Part shown: one piece after another, positions 8,205 to 17,818 of the stretch
How the letters are laid out: every line of letters begins with the position of its first letter
Numbering within the stretch: the stretch's first letter is position 1
Assembly (NCBI RefSeq): GCF_010692555.1
Contig: NZ_JAAHHG010000063.1
Coordinates: 1 to 33,343 of the forward strand
DNA length: 33,343 nt
Source: Okeania sp. SIO3B5
GTDB taxonomy: Bacteria > Cyanobacteriota > Cyanobacteriia > Cyanobacteriales > Microcoleaceae
Reading direction: 5' to 3'
Made by a program: the position numbers and the translations under genes
The notes under the pieces: model-generated
Database searches by the model: none
The model's input: the letters and a program-made list of their open reading frames with translations, nothing else
What the model was told of the DNA's origin: nothing

Positions 8205-9513
8205 GAAGAAGGAAAAATCTGGTGTTGTCTGAGTTTTAAGCTTTTGATATGTCTAGGACTTAGGCAGATACGCTATATATAGTACTCATAACTATTGTCC
8301 AATAGTTGCTGGACTCTATACACAGTGTCTTTGCGTAAGTCCTGATGTCATCATCTTTGCTTCGACTGCAGGAAGAAAGAAGAAGGAAGAAGGAAAAATA
8401 TGGTGTTGTCTGAGTTTTAAGCTTTTGATATGTCTAGGACTTAGGCAGATACGCTATATATAGTACTCATAACTATTGTCCAATAGTTACTGTACTCTAT
8501 ACACAGTGTCTTTGCGTAAGTCCTGATGTGATCATCTTTGCTTCGACTGCAGTGAAGAAGGAAGAAGTAATACCATTTCTCAAAAACTTTTCTACATTTT
8601 GTTGAGTAGGGGAGTAGGGGAGTGGGGGAGTGGGGGAGAAGAAAACATAAGAATAATGAATATTAAATTAGCTAAAATTAGCAGAAAAGTGATTCAGCTT
8701 CTGCTTCTGCTCATTAGTTAATAACTGAAGTATTGCGCAAGTATAGCATTACTTTTGGGAATTGGTATAAGAAGGAAAAATATGGTGTTGTCTGAGTTTT
8801 AAGCTTTTGATATGTCTAGGACTTAGGCAGATACGCTATATATAGTGTTCATAACTATTGCCCAATAGTTGCTGGACTCTATACACAGTGTCTTTGCGTA
8901 AGTCCTGATGTGATCATCTTTGCTTCGACTGCAGTGAAGAAGGAAGAAGTAAGAAGGAAGAAGGAAGAAGGAAAAATCTGGTGTTGTCTGAGTTTTAAGC
9001 TTTTGATATGTCTAGGACTTAGGCAGATACGCTATATATAGTACTTATAACTATTGTCCAATAGTTACTGGACTCTATACACAGTGTCTTTGCCTAAGTC
9101 CTGATGTGATCATCTTTGCTTCGACTGCAGTGAAGAAGGAAGAAGTAATACCATTTCTCAAAAACTTTTCTACATTTTGTTGAGTAGGGGAGTAGGGGAG
9201 TGGGGGAGTGGGGGAGAAGAAAACATAAGAATAATGAATATTAAATTAGCTAAAATTAGCAGAAAAGTGATTCAGCTTCTGCTTCTGCTCATTAGTTAAT
9301 AACTGAAGTATTGCGCAAGTATAGCATTACTTTTGGGAATTGGTATAAGAAGGAAAAATCTGGTGTTGTCTGAGTTTTAAGCTTTTGATATGTCTAGGAC
9401 TTAGGCAGATACGCTATATATAGTACTTATAACTATTGTCCAATAGTTACTGGACTCTATACACAGTGTCTTTGCCTAAGTCCTGATGTGATCATCTTTG
9501 CTTCGACTGCTAT
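8205..9513. repeat. Five-unit higher-order repeat array with embedded 89-bp family A elements
   Basis: A unit starting TGGTGTTGTCTGAGTTTTAA and ending CATCTTTGCTTCGACTGC occurs five times. Each copy holds an 89-bp family A element (8255-8343, 8436-8524, 8818-8906, 9014-9102, 9396-9484). Units 2-3 and 4-5 are separated by a second, roughly 200-base repeat (8570-8770 and 9147-9350) with imperfect TACCA...TGGTA ends and a GGGGAGT heptamer tract. Segments 8395-8775 and 8972-9353 are therefore near-identical. No ORF is supported in this region. Confidence 0.85.
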
Positions 9514-9545
9514 AATTTTTTTTCTTAGATATATGAGGTTCTTGA

Positions 9546-9594
9546 ATGAGCAAAAATTCAGTAGCTAGACCTTTTCTAAAATGGGCAGGAGGTA
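9546..9594 (+). CDS. dam: DNA adenine methylase, exon 1 (first 16 codons plus one base)
   Basis: ATG at 9546 opens a frame reading MSKNSVARPFLKWAGG, the exact kind of N-terminus that class D12 (Dam/DpnII) adenine methylases carry; FLKWAGGK is part of the S-adenosylmethionine binding site. A GAGG lies about nine bases upstream as ribosome binding site. The frame is cut after the first base of the next codon (A9594), where a group II intron with GTGTG begins. Joining to base 13007 gives AAA (Lys) and continues RQLLPEL. This exon is too short for ordinary gene calling and would be missed. Confidence 0.88.
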
Positions 9595-10749
9595 GTGTGA
9601 TTCGTTAGGTCGAAACTGCTTTTAGGAGCGGGGGATGACCTGGGTTGATTTTTTTAGATCGACTACAACTGTAGAGAGTTTCTAGGTTTAAGTCCTAGCA
9701 TCGAGATGTTCGATTGAATCCATTATCCCCATTAAGGAGAGTGGCGCTCAAATTAGTGAAGCGGGATAAAAAGCAGGTAATATAGCTGAAGTCAGAAGTC
9801 AGAAGTCAGAAGTCAGAAATTAAACTCTTGCTGTGACTAAATTTGAGAGGAGCGAGAATGTCCTAATAGTAATGGCGACTGCTATAACTAACCTATCTAA
9901 GTTAAATCCCTGCAAGGGAGGTCGAAAGGGTTAACATTCGTGAACTGATGATTGGAAGCGTCGTCAGCCCAAGATAGAAATACGATAGGTCAGGTTTCTA
10001 TCGAAATATAGCAATAGTACAGATAGGGCATAGACATAGACTGATTATGATCTTTAGACAGGGAAATGTATTTTCCTACTGTTCCCTGTTCCCTATTCCC
10101 TGTTCCCTGCTATAGGAATGAGAATCAGAGAATTTCCTCTTTCTGATTAACATCCTTCTCTTACCGATAAGAGCATTCCTCGGCGTATAGTCAGAACCCA
10201 ACCCGACCAGACAAAACCTCTACGGAACGAAGTAACCCTAATAAAGTTCTCATTGAGTAGGCAGCCAAGCTATAAACTTTATTGGGGAAGGATGATGTCA
10301 AAAGCTAATGCCTGGAGTAATTTCCAGGATATGCAGACGGACATCCCTAAGTCTAGAGAGTAGAGCGCGACCTGAACTGGTCGTCTGAAATGGGAGGCCC
10401 AACTCCTCTGGTGATTTTCTCCACCAGCCCTTATAGAAAAGACTCACAGAGTCCGGCCACTTCTAGAGTAAGTAATGAAATAGAGGGAATGCAGGCCCTA
10501 AAAGTAGCCAAAGCTGCTAGGGATTGAGCAGCAAGGAGCGAAAGGGAATAGATGTAATGGTGAACACAGCTAAGTTAGTGATTAAACTGCGTCATCTAGA
10601 AAATAGCCAAATTATCCCTGACAGGCTATGGCCAAAAGGGCAAGTAGAGAGGACTAAGTACTTCTGCTTCGCTTAGTCGAGAAAACGAAACCTCTACCGC
10701 AGAATAACTAACCACCTAAAACATCGTTGAAGGTTTGAAGTAAAGGCTT

Positions 10750-10824
10750 GAGCCGTGTGATGGGAAACTGTCATGCACGGTTCTTAGGGGAGGAGAGAGA
10801 GGTGACTCTCGAACCTTACCCGAT
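10750..10824 (+). ncRNA. Internal domain V and VI of a second group II intron
   Basis: The 34-base hairpin at 10750-10783 (GAGCCGTGTGATGGGAAA, closing with GCACGGTTC) is a canonical domain V. The following stem holds a bulged A at 10818, seven bases before a possible 3' end at 10824 (CCCGAT). It lies upstream of the reverse transcriptase gene, where a single ORF-bearing intron should have domain IV. It therefore belongs to a nested, tandem or chimeric intron. I could not find a convincing separate GTGYG 5' end. Confidence 0.75.
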
Positions 10825-10930
10825 AACTAATCACGGAAGTCAAAAGTCAAAAATCAAAAGTCAAAAGTAAGATTTTATCAGCTCAAAACTTTGATCATAC
10901 GGTAATTTCAGGAAATTACTTAACATTTAT

Positions 10931-11019
10931 AGGACTTACGCATATACGCTATATATAGTACTTGTAACTATTGTCCAATAGTTACTGGACTCTATACATA
11001 GTGCCTTTGCGTAAGTCCT
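10931..11019. mobile_element. Family A miniature element (89 bp)
   Basis: The AGGACTTACGCA terminus (10931-10942) and its inverse TGCGTAAGTCCT close an 89-bp element. The whole element folds into one long imperfect hairpin around AACTATTGTCCAATAGTT. It lies in the intron between the internal domain VI and the reverse transcriptase gene. Confidence 0.85.
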
Positions 11020-11085
11020 GATTTAGATAAAGGAGCGAAACTATTTGTGACATTTTTGAAGTGAATTGGTATAAGTAAAGGCAAA

Positions 11086-12495
11086 ATGACCAATACGAGT
11101 GAAACAACTACGGTGGAAATGAAATGGAGTGATATTAACTGGAAATCGGTTAATAGAGCAGTATTTCGCCTTCAGAAAAGAATCTACAAAGCGTCGCTAA
11201 ATGGTGATACCAAAACTGTCAGGAAACTACAGAAATTACTGGTAAAGTCTAAATCAGCTAAACTACTCGCAGTCAGGAAAGTAACACAGTCCAATCCTAC
11301 CCGACAAAATACTCCAGGCATAGATGGGATAGCAATAGCCCAAAAAATTAAACTGGATGGCAAAGCTCAACCTGTCCGCAGGATTGAAATTACTCAGCTA
11401 AACAAACAGGAGAAAAAACCATTGGGAATACCCATAATGGAAGACTGGGCTAAACAGGTATTAGCTAAAATAGCTCTAGAACCAGAATGGGAAGCAAGGT
11501 TTGAGGTTAATTCTTATGGTTTCAGAGCGGGAAGATGTGCTAAAGATGCGATCGCAGCTATCTATAGTGACATCAAAAGAACGAGTTACTATGTTCTAAA
11601 TGCTGAAATAGAAAAGTGCTTCGACCAAATAAACCATAGAAGATTATTGGATAAACTCAATACTTATCCAGCTATGCGCCGTCAAATTAAGGTATGGCTC
11701 AAAGCAGGGGTAATTGAAAAGGATGTCTTCTACAAAGCCGAAAATGGTACTCCAAAAGGTGGTGTAATTTCTCCGTTATTAGCTAACATAGCTTTACATG
11801 GAATGCAGGAGGCATTACAAGAGGTATTTTCCCAGAAATATACTACCTATGAGAGACAACCCAATATCAATTTCAATCCACCTCTATTCCACAGATATGC
11901 GGATAATTTTGTTATCTTGCACAAAAGTAGAAAGGTGATAGAGGAATGCCTGCAAATTATCAATGACTGGTTGGAAAATATGGGTTTAAAACTAAAAGAC
12001 TCAACAACAAGAATTGCTCACACTCTAGGAGATGGAAAAGTTCAGACAGGATTTGACTATCTAGGGTTTAATGTCAGGCAATATCCAGTCAAAGATATAA
12101 ACAGTGCAACGGATGGAAATGGTAATAAGTTAGGGTTTAAAACTCTTGTAAAACCTGCAAAGGAAGCTATAAAACGCCATGTCAGAGTCCTAAAACATAC
12201 AATCCGACTGTATCGCAATGCACCGCAAGAGAAATTAATAGAAATGCTAACACCTAAAATTAGGGAGTGGTGTAATTATTATGACTCTGTGGTAAGTTCA
12301 AGAGTCTTCGCAAAGATGGATAATATCTTATACCATCAACTTCTCAGATGGGGATACTATCGTGCGCCTATGCAGGGTAAAAAGCATATAGTAAATAAAT
12401 ACTGGGGAGTTGATAAGGGAAAAGGATGGAAATTCATCACGCCAGATGGGAAAGTATTGCGAAACCATAAGGAGAGTAGAGGAGTGGGGGAGTGA
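11086..12495 (+). CDS. Group II intron-encoded reverse transcriptase/maturase, catalytically altered and C-terminally truncated
   Basis: The 469-residue protein begins VEMKWSDINWKSVNRAVFRL, typical of cyanobacterial intron-encoded proteins, with AAAGG six bases ahead of the ATG. The reverse transcriptase domain spans about residues 75-330: LGIPIMEDWAKQ, NSYGFRAGR, motif A reading AEIEKCFDQINH, GTPKGGVISPLLANIALHG and motif C reading RYADNFVILH. The motif A catalytic Asp is Glu (E174), and the second Asp of YADD is Asn (N274), so reverse transcription is probably lost. The maturase X domain (about 360-450, MLTPKIREWCNYYDSV) is present. The frame ends RGVGE inside a GGGGAGT heptamer tract. A family member would continue into an HNH endonuclease for about 560 residues in all. 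RNA-splicing help may persist; mobility is doubtful. Confidence 0.87.
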   Translation: MTNTSETTTVEMKWSDINWKSVNRAVFRLQKRIYKASLNGDTKTVRKLQKLLVKSKSAKLLAVRKVTQSNPTRQNTPGIDGIAIAQKIKLDGKAQPVRRIEITQLNKQEKKPLGIPIMEDWAKQVLAKIALEPEWEARFEVNSYGFRAGRCAKDAIAAIYSDIKRTSYYVLNAEIEKCFDQINHRRLLDKLNTYPAMRRQIKVWLKAGVIEKDVFYKAENGTPKGGVISPLLANIALHGMQEALQEVFSQKYTTYERQPNINFNPPLFHRYADNFVILHKSRKVIEECLQIINDWLENMGLKLKDSTTRIAHTLGDGKVQTGFDYLGFNVRQYPVKDINSATDGNGNKLGFKTLVKPAKEAIKRHVRVLKHTIRLYRNAPQEKLIEMLTPKIREWCNYYDSVVSSRVFAKMDNILYHQLLRWGYYRAPMQGKKHIVNKYWGVDKGKGWKFITPDGKVLRNHKESRGVGE

Positions 12496-12665
12496 GGGAG
12501 CGTGGGAGTAGGGGAGTGGGGGAGTGGGGGAGTGGGGGAGTAGGGGAGTAATTATAGAATTATAAACATATATTATATAACCGAATTCTATATAATTACA
12601 CAATAGTAAATGCGCCTTGCTTGAACAATATTTTATATCAATTCCGCTCGGGTTCGGTATAAAAA
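12476..12665. repeat. Heptamer tract and repeat inserted in the maturase gene
   Basis: About ten GGGGAGT units (12476-12550) are followed by a stretch (12551-12600) whose reverse complement matches 15130-15185 (CCGGTTATATA...GATAATTCTATAATTAC). Together they separate the X domain from the HNH remnant and introduce the stop at 12493-12495. Confidence 0.7.
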
Positions 12666-12762
12666 AATGTTCCATCTGAGCGCCATTTCTACATCTTTCT
12701 TTCTATCCCCACACTTCTCTCTCCCAGACTTCCCACCCTTTTTATCTAATTACATCGATGCC

Positions 12763-12927
12763 ATCAGATTTGATATTACCAGTGAAGACAATCTGGAAGT
12801 AGACCATATAACTCTCCAATATTTAGGGGGTAAAAATAATATGGCTAACAAAAAATTCCTGCACAATTACTGCCATCATCAGAAAATTTTTCAAGATGGT
12901 AGTCGCGATCGCAAACAAACTAGCTAG
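12763..12927 (+). pseudogene. Detached HNH endonuclease remnant of the intron-encoded protein
   Basis: The frame reads FDITSEDNLEVDHITLQYLG, then GGKNNMANKKFLHNYCHHQK: the EVDHI...GGK...LHxxCH pattern of the HNH domain that ends intron-encoded proteins. It is in the same frame as the reverse transcriptase ORF, and its stop (TAG at 12925-12927) is four bases before domain V, where such proteins normally end. The Cys-pair half of the HNH domain (CxxC) and the preceding region are missing, replaced by repeats. An ATG at 12667 opens the frame, but its first 30 residues are repeat-derived. Confidence 0.8.
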
Positions 12928-12930
12928 GAG

Positions 12931-13006
12931 GAGCCGAATGAAGGGGAACTTTCATGTTCGGTTCTGAAGGAGAGTTTGGGATAGTGATATCTCATTCGAC
13001 TCTAAC
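12931..13006 (+). ncRNA. Group II intron domain V and VI with 3' splice site
   Basis: Domain V is the 34-base hairpin 12931-12964 (GAGCCGAATGAAGGGGAA, closing ATGTTCGGTTC). Domain VI follows, with AGAGT pairing to ACTCT and GGGATA to TATCTC. A12999 is eight bases from the 3' end and is a plausible branch-point position. The intron ends at C13006. Confidence 0.88.
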
Positions 13007-13815
13007 AAAGACAATTATTGCCTGAGTTAATCAAATATATTGATGAAAAATCCCTAAAAAAGCATACCTATTATGAACCTTTTATTGGAGGTGGAGCACT
13101 TTTATTTGAGTTACAACCAACTAGGGCAGTTATTAATGATAAAAATCTGGAATTAATTAACTGTTATCAGGTGGTGAAAGATTCATTGGATGATTTAATT
13201 GTGGAGTTAAAAAAACATCAAGAAAAAAATAGTTCGAATTATTATTATGACATGAGAAATTTAGACCGTATGTCTAAATATAAAAATCTGTCAGCAGTAC
13301 AAAAAGCAGCTAGAATTATCTATTTGAATAAAACTTGTTACAACGGTTTATTTAGAGTTAATTCTCAAGGTCAATTCAATGTTCCTTTTGGTAGATATAA
13401 AAAACCTAATATTTTGGATGAAGATGTTTTAAAAGCTGTGAGTAAATATTTAAACAAACCTCAAGTAAAACTATTAAATCTGGATTTTGCGGAGGCTGTT
13501 AAGAAGGCAAAAAAAGGTGATTTGATCTATTTCGATCCACCTTATGACCCGGTTTCTGATACAGCATCTTTTACCGGATATGATGCTAATGGTTTTAACC
13601 GGAATGAACAGGAAAGATTGAAGCAAGTTGTTGATGATTTAACAGAGAGAGGTTGCCGAGTTATGTTGAGTAATTCTCAGACTGATTTTATTATGGATTT
13701 ATATCAAGATTATCGCGATAAAATTCACATAGTTAAGGCAGCACGTAATATCAATTCTAAAGGTTTGAAAAGAGGTAAAGTTAATGAAATTATAGTTTTA
13801 AATTTTTCAGTTTAG
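13007..13815 (+). CDS. dam: DNA adenine methylase, exon 2 (Dam/D12 class)
   Basis: Joined to exon 1 this gives a 285-residue N6-adenine methyltransferase, the usual size for Dam. Exon 2 carries the S-adenosylmethionine motif (YYEPFIGGGALLFEL), the NKTCYNGLFRVN segment, and the catalytic DPPY motif (IYFDPPYDPVSDTASFTGY). It ends with NINSKGLKRGKVNEIIVLNF, characteristic of DpnII/Dam enzymes. GATC is the likely target and would suit a HIP1-containing genome, but specificity is inferred. The first usable in-frame start inside exon 2 is the TTG at 13018, which would lack FLKWAGGK, so activity should depend on intron splicing. No restriction endonuclease gene is next to it, so this looks like a solitary methylase. 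Confidence 0.9.
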
Positions 13816-14115
13816 AGTTATATCATTTCCGGTTGAATACTTACACTTTGGAGGAAGGAAGGCAGGAGGCAGGAGGCAGAAGGGAAGAAAAGGTTAGAAG
13901 GGAAAAAGGTTTTTTATCACTGATTATCCGGACATGATATTACAGGGGATTCTACCTTGGTGAAATACACCCCTCGCGGGCAAGATGCTATAGCGGGCAA
14001 GATGCCCGCACTGGGAAAATTTAATTATTAATATCTCTACTTCATGTTTGGAATATGCTGTATATCATTTACCGAAAAAATGTGGTCTAAAGCCTCCCTA
14101 TAATTGGGTCTAATA
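13816..14115. other. Intergenic after dam, repeats only
   Basis: It contains a GAAGGAA/GGCAGGA tract (13851-13890) and a TTTTTATCACTGATTATCCGGACATGATATTAC segment (13909-13942; written here only as landmark, repeated at 15093-15127). It also contains two short GCGGGCAAGATGC repeats (13977-14006). No gene is seen. Confidence 0.5.
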
Positions 14116-14298
14116 CCAAGCGTGAAAAAAGAATGCTACAAAAAGGTAGATATTGATCGGATATACTTAAAAATAGCTCCTCCAGTTCATTTGAGATAGT
14201 TATATCTATCTTTTTTTCAATATTTACCCCTTCTTCCTTCTTCCCTCTTCCTTCTTTCTTACTTCTACCATTTGTAACAAACATTTATCACGCTTGGT
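14116..14298. mobile_element. Family C miniature element
   Basis: CCAAGCGTGA (14116) and TCACGCTTGG (ending 14298) form terminal inverted repeats flanked by TA. The reverse complement is collinear with 28309-28509 and 28857-29049, sharing ATAAATGTTTG, ACAAATNGTAGAAGTAAG, AACTATCT and GCATTCTTTTTTCA-like landmarks. A 65-codon open frame here is repeat sequence and not conserved as coding between copies. Confidence 0.75.
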
Positions 14299-14384
14299 AT
14301 AAAACCCCGTCTTTTAAAGCGAAATGTTTTTGGAGGGTTGCTTAAAAACAACTTCTGAATTTTGACTTTTGAGTTCTGACTTCG

Positions 14385-14888
14385 TTATAATTCTGTCTCT
14401 GGTAACCACAATAAATCTGTTACTCCGAAATCTTTACCACATTGACTAATTAAAGTAGTAAGTTGACCGCGATGATGAGTTTGATGATTGAAAAAATGTA
14501 AGAGTAAAAACCAAACTGGAAATGTACATTCTCGTTTCTGAGACTTACTTATAAAAGTCAAAGGTTAAGACAACTTTTCCTCTGTTAATGAATCAATATA
14601 ACTATGAATTTCTTTGTCTATTTTTTGACGTTCTTCCCATAATAAGTCAAATTCAGCAATTAATTCTTGTCTTAAAGATTCAATTTCAAAAGTATAATTT
14701 TCAAAACGACTTAACCACAATTTATCTGCTAATAAAAGATGGTTGAGTGTGCCGTGAATTGAATTAAAAAATGCTCTCTTATCTTGCCGACGTATTTCAT
14801 CGGGTATGGATGCACAAACTTGGTAAATTTTTTCGTTCATCCATTGGTTAGATTGAGATAATCTTTGAAAATAATTGGTTTTTTTCAT
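14385..14888 (-). pseudogene. DinB-family protein gene with one in-frame nonsense codon
   Basis: The gene reads as a 167-residue DinB-fold protein, a normal family length, except for a TAA at 14565-14567. The part before the stop (107 residues) contains HGTLNHLLLADKLWLSRF, with the first metal-ligand His. The same frame continues after the stop as FPVWFLLLHFFNHQTHHRGQ, which carries the His pair that completes the three-His metal site, and ends DLLWLPETEL. No frameshift is needed. DinB-fold proteins are four-helix bundle metalloproteins, often thiol transferases or of unknown role. The short form would lack two of the three ligands. A CAA to TAA change would explain the stop. A GGGAGTA heptamer tract lies directly upstream of the start. 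Confidence 0.8.
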
Positions 14889-15420
14889 TAGAAATTTCTA
14901 GAAAAGAGGGAGTAGGGAGTAGGCAGTAGGGAGTAGGGATGTTGTATGCAACGTCCCTACAAAGTAGGGGGAAAGAATTGATGAATAACAGTGGGATAAT
15001 TGATTTTATTTTTTATTCAGGACTTACGCAAATTGACTTTTAAACCACCATCTGTAGGGGTAAATGGTATTAGCCATTGCTAAAGGGGAAAGTTTTTTTA
15101 TCACTAATTATCCAGACATGATATTACTGCGTAATCTAAAATCCGGTTATATAGTATATGTTGATAATTCTATAATTACTTCAATATCCAATCTGGGTGC
15201 ATCTCAATGCATGAATAAAGCCAAAAATTTATCCCTTTTAGGCAACAGGCAATAGGGAATAGGGAATAGGGAATATATAGGAAAAAAGTATTTTTGCTTG
15301 GGATGAGATGCACCCTCTAATCTCCCCTACTCCCCTACTCCCCTACTCCCTGACAATTCCGTATATCCGTGCCATAATCCGTGTGAGCCACTCCCCCACT
15401 CCCTGAATTCTGACTCCTAA
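14889..15420. other. Intergenic, repeats only
   Basis: It holds GGGAGTA heptamers (14905-14938), a solitary family A terminus (AGGACTTACGCA at 15019), and the 15093-15185 repeat shared with 12551-12600 and 13909-13942. It also holds GGGAATA heptamers (15250-15276) and CTCCCCTA heptamers (15325-15350). An open frame at 15064-15255 is built from these repeats. The 3' flank of anmK has no clear terminator. Confidence 0.5.
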
Positions 15421-16566
15421 TTAAATAATCGGTTGATGAATTTCTCCTAACATTACTTTGGCTTTAGCTCCGGTAACTTCTGGCAAATTACTGGGAATTT
15501 TTAAAGAACGCCAATAAGCTAAAACTGCAAAGGCGATCGCTTCTTTAAAATCTACATCTACACCTACTTCAGCAGTGGTAATTACTGGAATTGGTACTAA
15601 TAAATTCTGTATCCGTTCTTTTAAATATAAATTATGACTACCACCGCCACATAATAATATTTGATCTGGTAAATTTGGCAAAAAATTTCGATAGCTATGA
15701 TTAATGGAAGCTGCTGTTAATTCTGTGAGAGTTGCTAATATATCAGCAGCACTTAAATTATAATTTTCTCCATCAGCAAGACAGTTAAATAAATAGTCTT
15801 TGCCAAATAATTCTCTACCTGTAGATTTTGGTGGCTTTTGTTGGAAAAAGTTTTGTTTTAACCATTTTTCTACTAAGTTTTGACATGGTACTCCACTAGC
15901 CGCCCATTCTCCATTTTTATCATAGGTTTTCCTACCTTGAGAAAGGTGTTGTACTGCTAAGTCTAATAGTGTATTACTCGGACCTGTGTCCCAACCTAAT
16001 ATACTATTTTTGAGGTCTGGTGATTTTTGACTTTTAATATAAGCAACATTTCCTATTCCACCTAAATTTTGAATGCAGCGACTATATTTAGGGTGGCTCA
16101 GTAAATGAATATCTACACAAGGAACTAAAGGCGCACCTTGACCTCCTGCAGCAATATCGGCAGCTCGAAAATTACTAATAGTGGGAATACCTGTGATATT
16201 AGCAATTACTTCACCACGTCCTAACTGAAGGCTATAACCTAATTGTTGAGATGGTGGACGGTGATAAACGGTTTGACCATGAGAGCCAATAATTTCTGCT
16301 GATATATCACTTTTTTGATTAATTGTCAATACTGCTTGGGCAAATTCTTGGGCAATAGCATCATCAAGTTCTGCCAGTTCAGCTATTGTCAGAGATGTAC
16401 CGCCACAAACACTAAGAATTTGAGAGCGTAATTTTTCTGAGTAGGGATAAGTAGTTGCTGCTAGGAGTTCAACTTTTAAATTTGTTTGACCACCAGCAAC
16501 ATCAACTAAAGCTGCATCTATACCATCGACGGAAGTGCCACTAATCAAACCAATAATTTTGGTCAT
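15421..16566 (-). CDS. anmK: Anhydro-N-acetylmuramic acid kinase
   Basis: The 381-residue protein has the AnmK hallmarks in order: [18 protein letters not shown] near the N-terminus (phosphate binding), [38 protein letters not shown] (with the catalytic Asp in the DTGP motif) and [12 protein letters not shown] (adenosine motif). The enzyme opens and phosphorylates 1,6-anhydro-N-acetylmuramic acid, giving MurNAc-6-phosphate in cytoplasmic cell-wall recycling. Length matches the family (about 370). No mur genes flank it. The start ATG is only about 35 bases from the left end of the tnpB element, so that insertion has probably displaced the original promoter. Confidence 0.95.
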   Translation of the reverse strand: MTKIIGLISGTSVDGIDAALVDVAGGQTNLKVELLAATTYPYSEKLRSQILSVCGGTSLTIAELAELDDAIAQEFAQAVLTINQKSDISAEIIGSHGQTVYHRPPSQQLGYSLQLGRGEVIANITGIPTISNFRAADIAAGGQGAPLVPCVDIHLLSHPKYSRCIQNLGGIGNVAYIKSQKSPDLKNSILGWDTGPSNTLLDLAVQHLSQGRKTYDKNGEWAASGVPCQNLVEKWLKQNFFQQKPPKSTGRELFGKDYLFNCLADGENYNLSAADILATLTELTAASINHSYRNFLPNLPDQILLCGGGSHNLYLKERIQNLLVPIPVITTAEVGVDVDFKEAIAFAVLAYWRSLKIPSNLPEVTGAKAKVMLGEIHQPII

Positions 16567-17818
16567 TTTTCATTACCTAAATAACACAGGAGCATGAAAG
16601 CCATCGTCTTTTAAGCGATAGATCAAAGGCGAGGAGTCGGATTTTAATCCGAAGTATTTTATTTTACCGAAAAGCAATGTAGAAGGCTCCGTGTTTGAAC
16701 CGGGACATGAAAACAAGGGAATCGTTGAGACTAGACAACTTTAGTTGTCTTCTATTACTATGATCGACAACAACTTTTCGTTCCGCCCGTTTCCAATGTA
16801 CTCTTGTCAGCAAGTTTTAGTTGCTCAAAATCCTGAATTAATTGCTATCTTAACATTCTTATGCGAAGAGTCTCACAAACTAACTAACATGGGAATATAT
16901 TATGGTCGGCAATTATTTTTTAAGTCTCACAAAACTCTGGGCAAGTTTGACTTGGAAAAAGTCTACAAAAGGAACTATCATTACAAAGTTTTATATTCGC
17001 TCTTCAGCACAACAAATATTGAGAACTGTAGCTGAATCATTTAGCTTTTATTATAGTCTTATTATTGCCTATAGTTCAGGAAAAATCTCAGACAGACCAA
17101 GGATTCCTAACTACAGAAAAAAAGGAGGAATGGCTACAGTTAGTTACCCGGCTCAAGCATTAAAGCTTAAAGGTAATCAAATTAGAGTACCACGCTTAGA
17201 ATACCTGTAAATGCTGGTTTGGTCTAGATTGCTTTTTAATTCCCATGCCTAGTAATCTAGAAATTTCATCTCTCAAAGAACTGAGAATATTACTAAGAAA
17301 TAGATGTTTTTACTATGAATTTGTCTATGAAAAAGAAGTAGTAGTTAAACCTCAATTAAATCAAGAAAATGTATTAGGAATAGACCATGGTGTAAATAAT
17401 TGGTTGACCTGTGTATCGAATGTAGGTACTAGCACGGGTAGTAGATGGTAAACAGATCAAATCAATGAATCGTTGGTACAACAAACAGATATCAACTATT
17501 AAGGAAAATCAACCGACTGGATTTTGGTCAAATAGGCTAGCTGCCATTACAGAAAAGCGTAACCGCCAAATCCGATTTGGGTATTAACAAAGCAGCCAGA
17601 ATAGTCATTAATCATTGCGCACAAAAATTCTATTGGTACAATTGTATTTGGTTGGAATAAAGGTCAGAAAAATGAAATCAAATTAGGAAAAAAAAGTAAT
17701 TCAGAATTTGTACCAATTCCTACTGCTAGACTCAAAGAAAGAATAGCTCAGTTGTGCGATGAATATGGAATAATATTGATAGAAACACCAAGAAAGTTAT
17801 ACAAGTATAGCTTCATTC

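Larger units (their letters stand above)
9595..13006 (+). mobile_element. Composite group II intron interrupting dam
   Basis: The 5' end is GTGTG (9595-9599), the consensus start of group II introns, and the 3' end is ...CTAAC, ending in the required AY. A domain V hairpin (12931-12964) and domain VI precede the 3' splice site. Exact excision restores the methylase frame (A9594 joined to AA13007). The 5' 1.2 kb shows conserved ribozyme-like text such as GGAGGTCGAAAGGGTTAAC (9918-9936). Inside are a second domain V (10750-10783), a family A element (10931-11019), two heptamer insertions (GTCAGAA at 9787-9820; TTCCCTG near 10080-10110), and an intron-encoded protein (11086-12495) with a detached HNH remnant. 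At 3.4 kb it is longer than a usual ORF-bearing group II intron. Confidence 0.85.

Noticed and set aside
8205-9513. Possible CRISPR array downstream of ycf66
   Set aside because: The repeated parts are about 155 and 200 bases and carry transposon-like hairpins. There are no short uniform repeats with unique spacers of similar length, and no cas genes nearby.
13007-13815. Dam as half of a restriction-modification system
   Set aside because: No restriction endonuclease is recognisable on either side; the upstream sequence is the intron and the downstream sequence is repeats.
14087-14284. 65-codon open frame on the minus strand
   Set aside because: It lies within a family C element, and the two sister copies do not preserve the frame.
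15064-15255. 63-codon open frame
   Set aside because: It is built from repeats also present at 12551-12600 and 13909-13942, with no protein-like composition or ribosome binding site.
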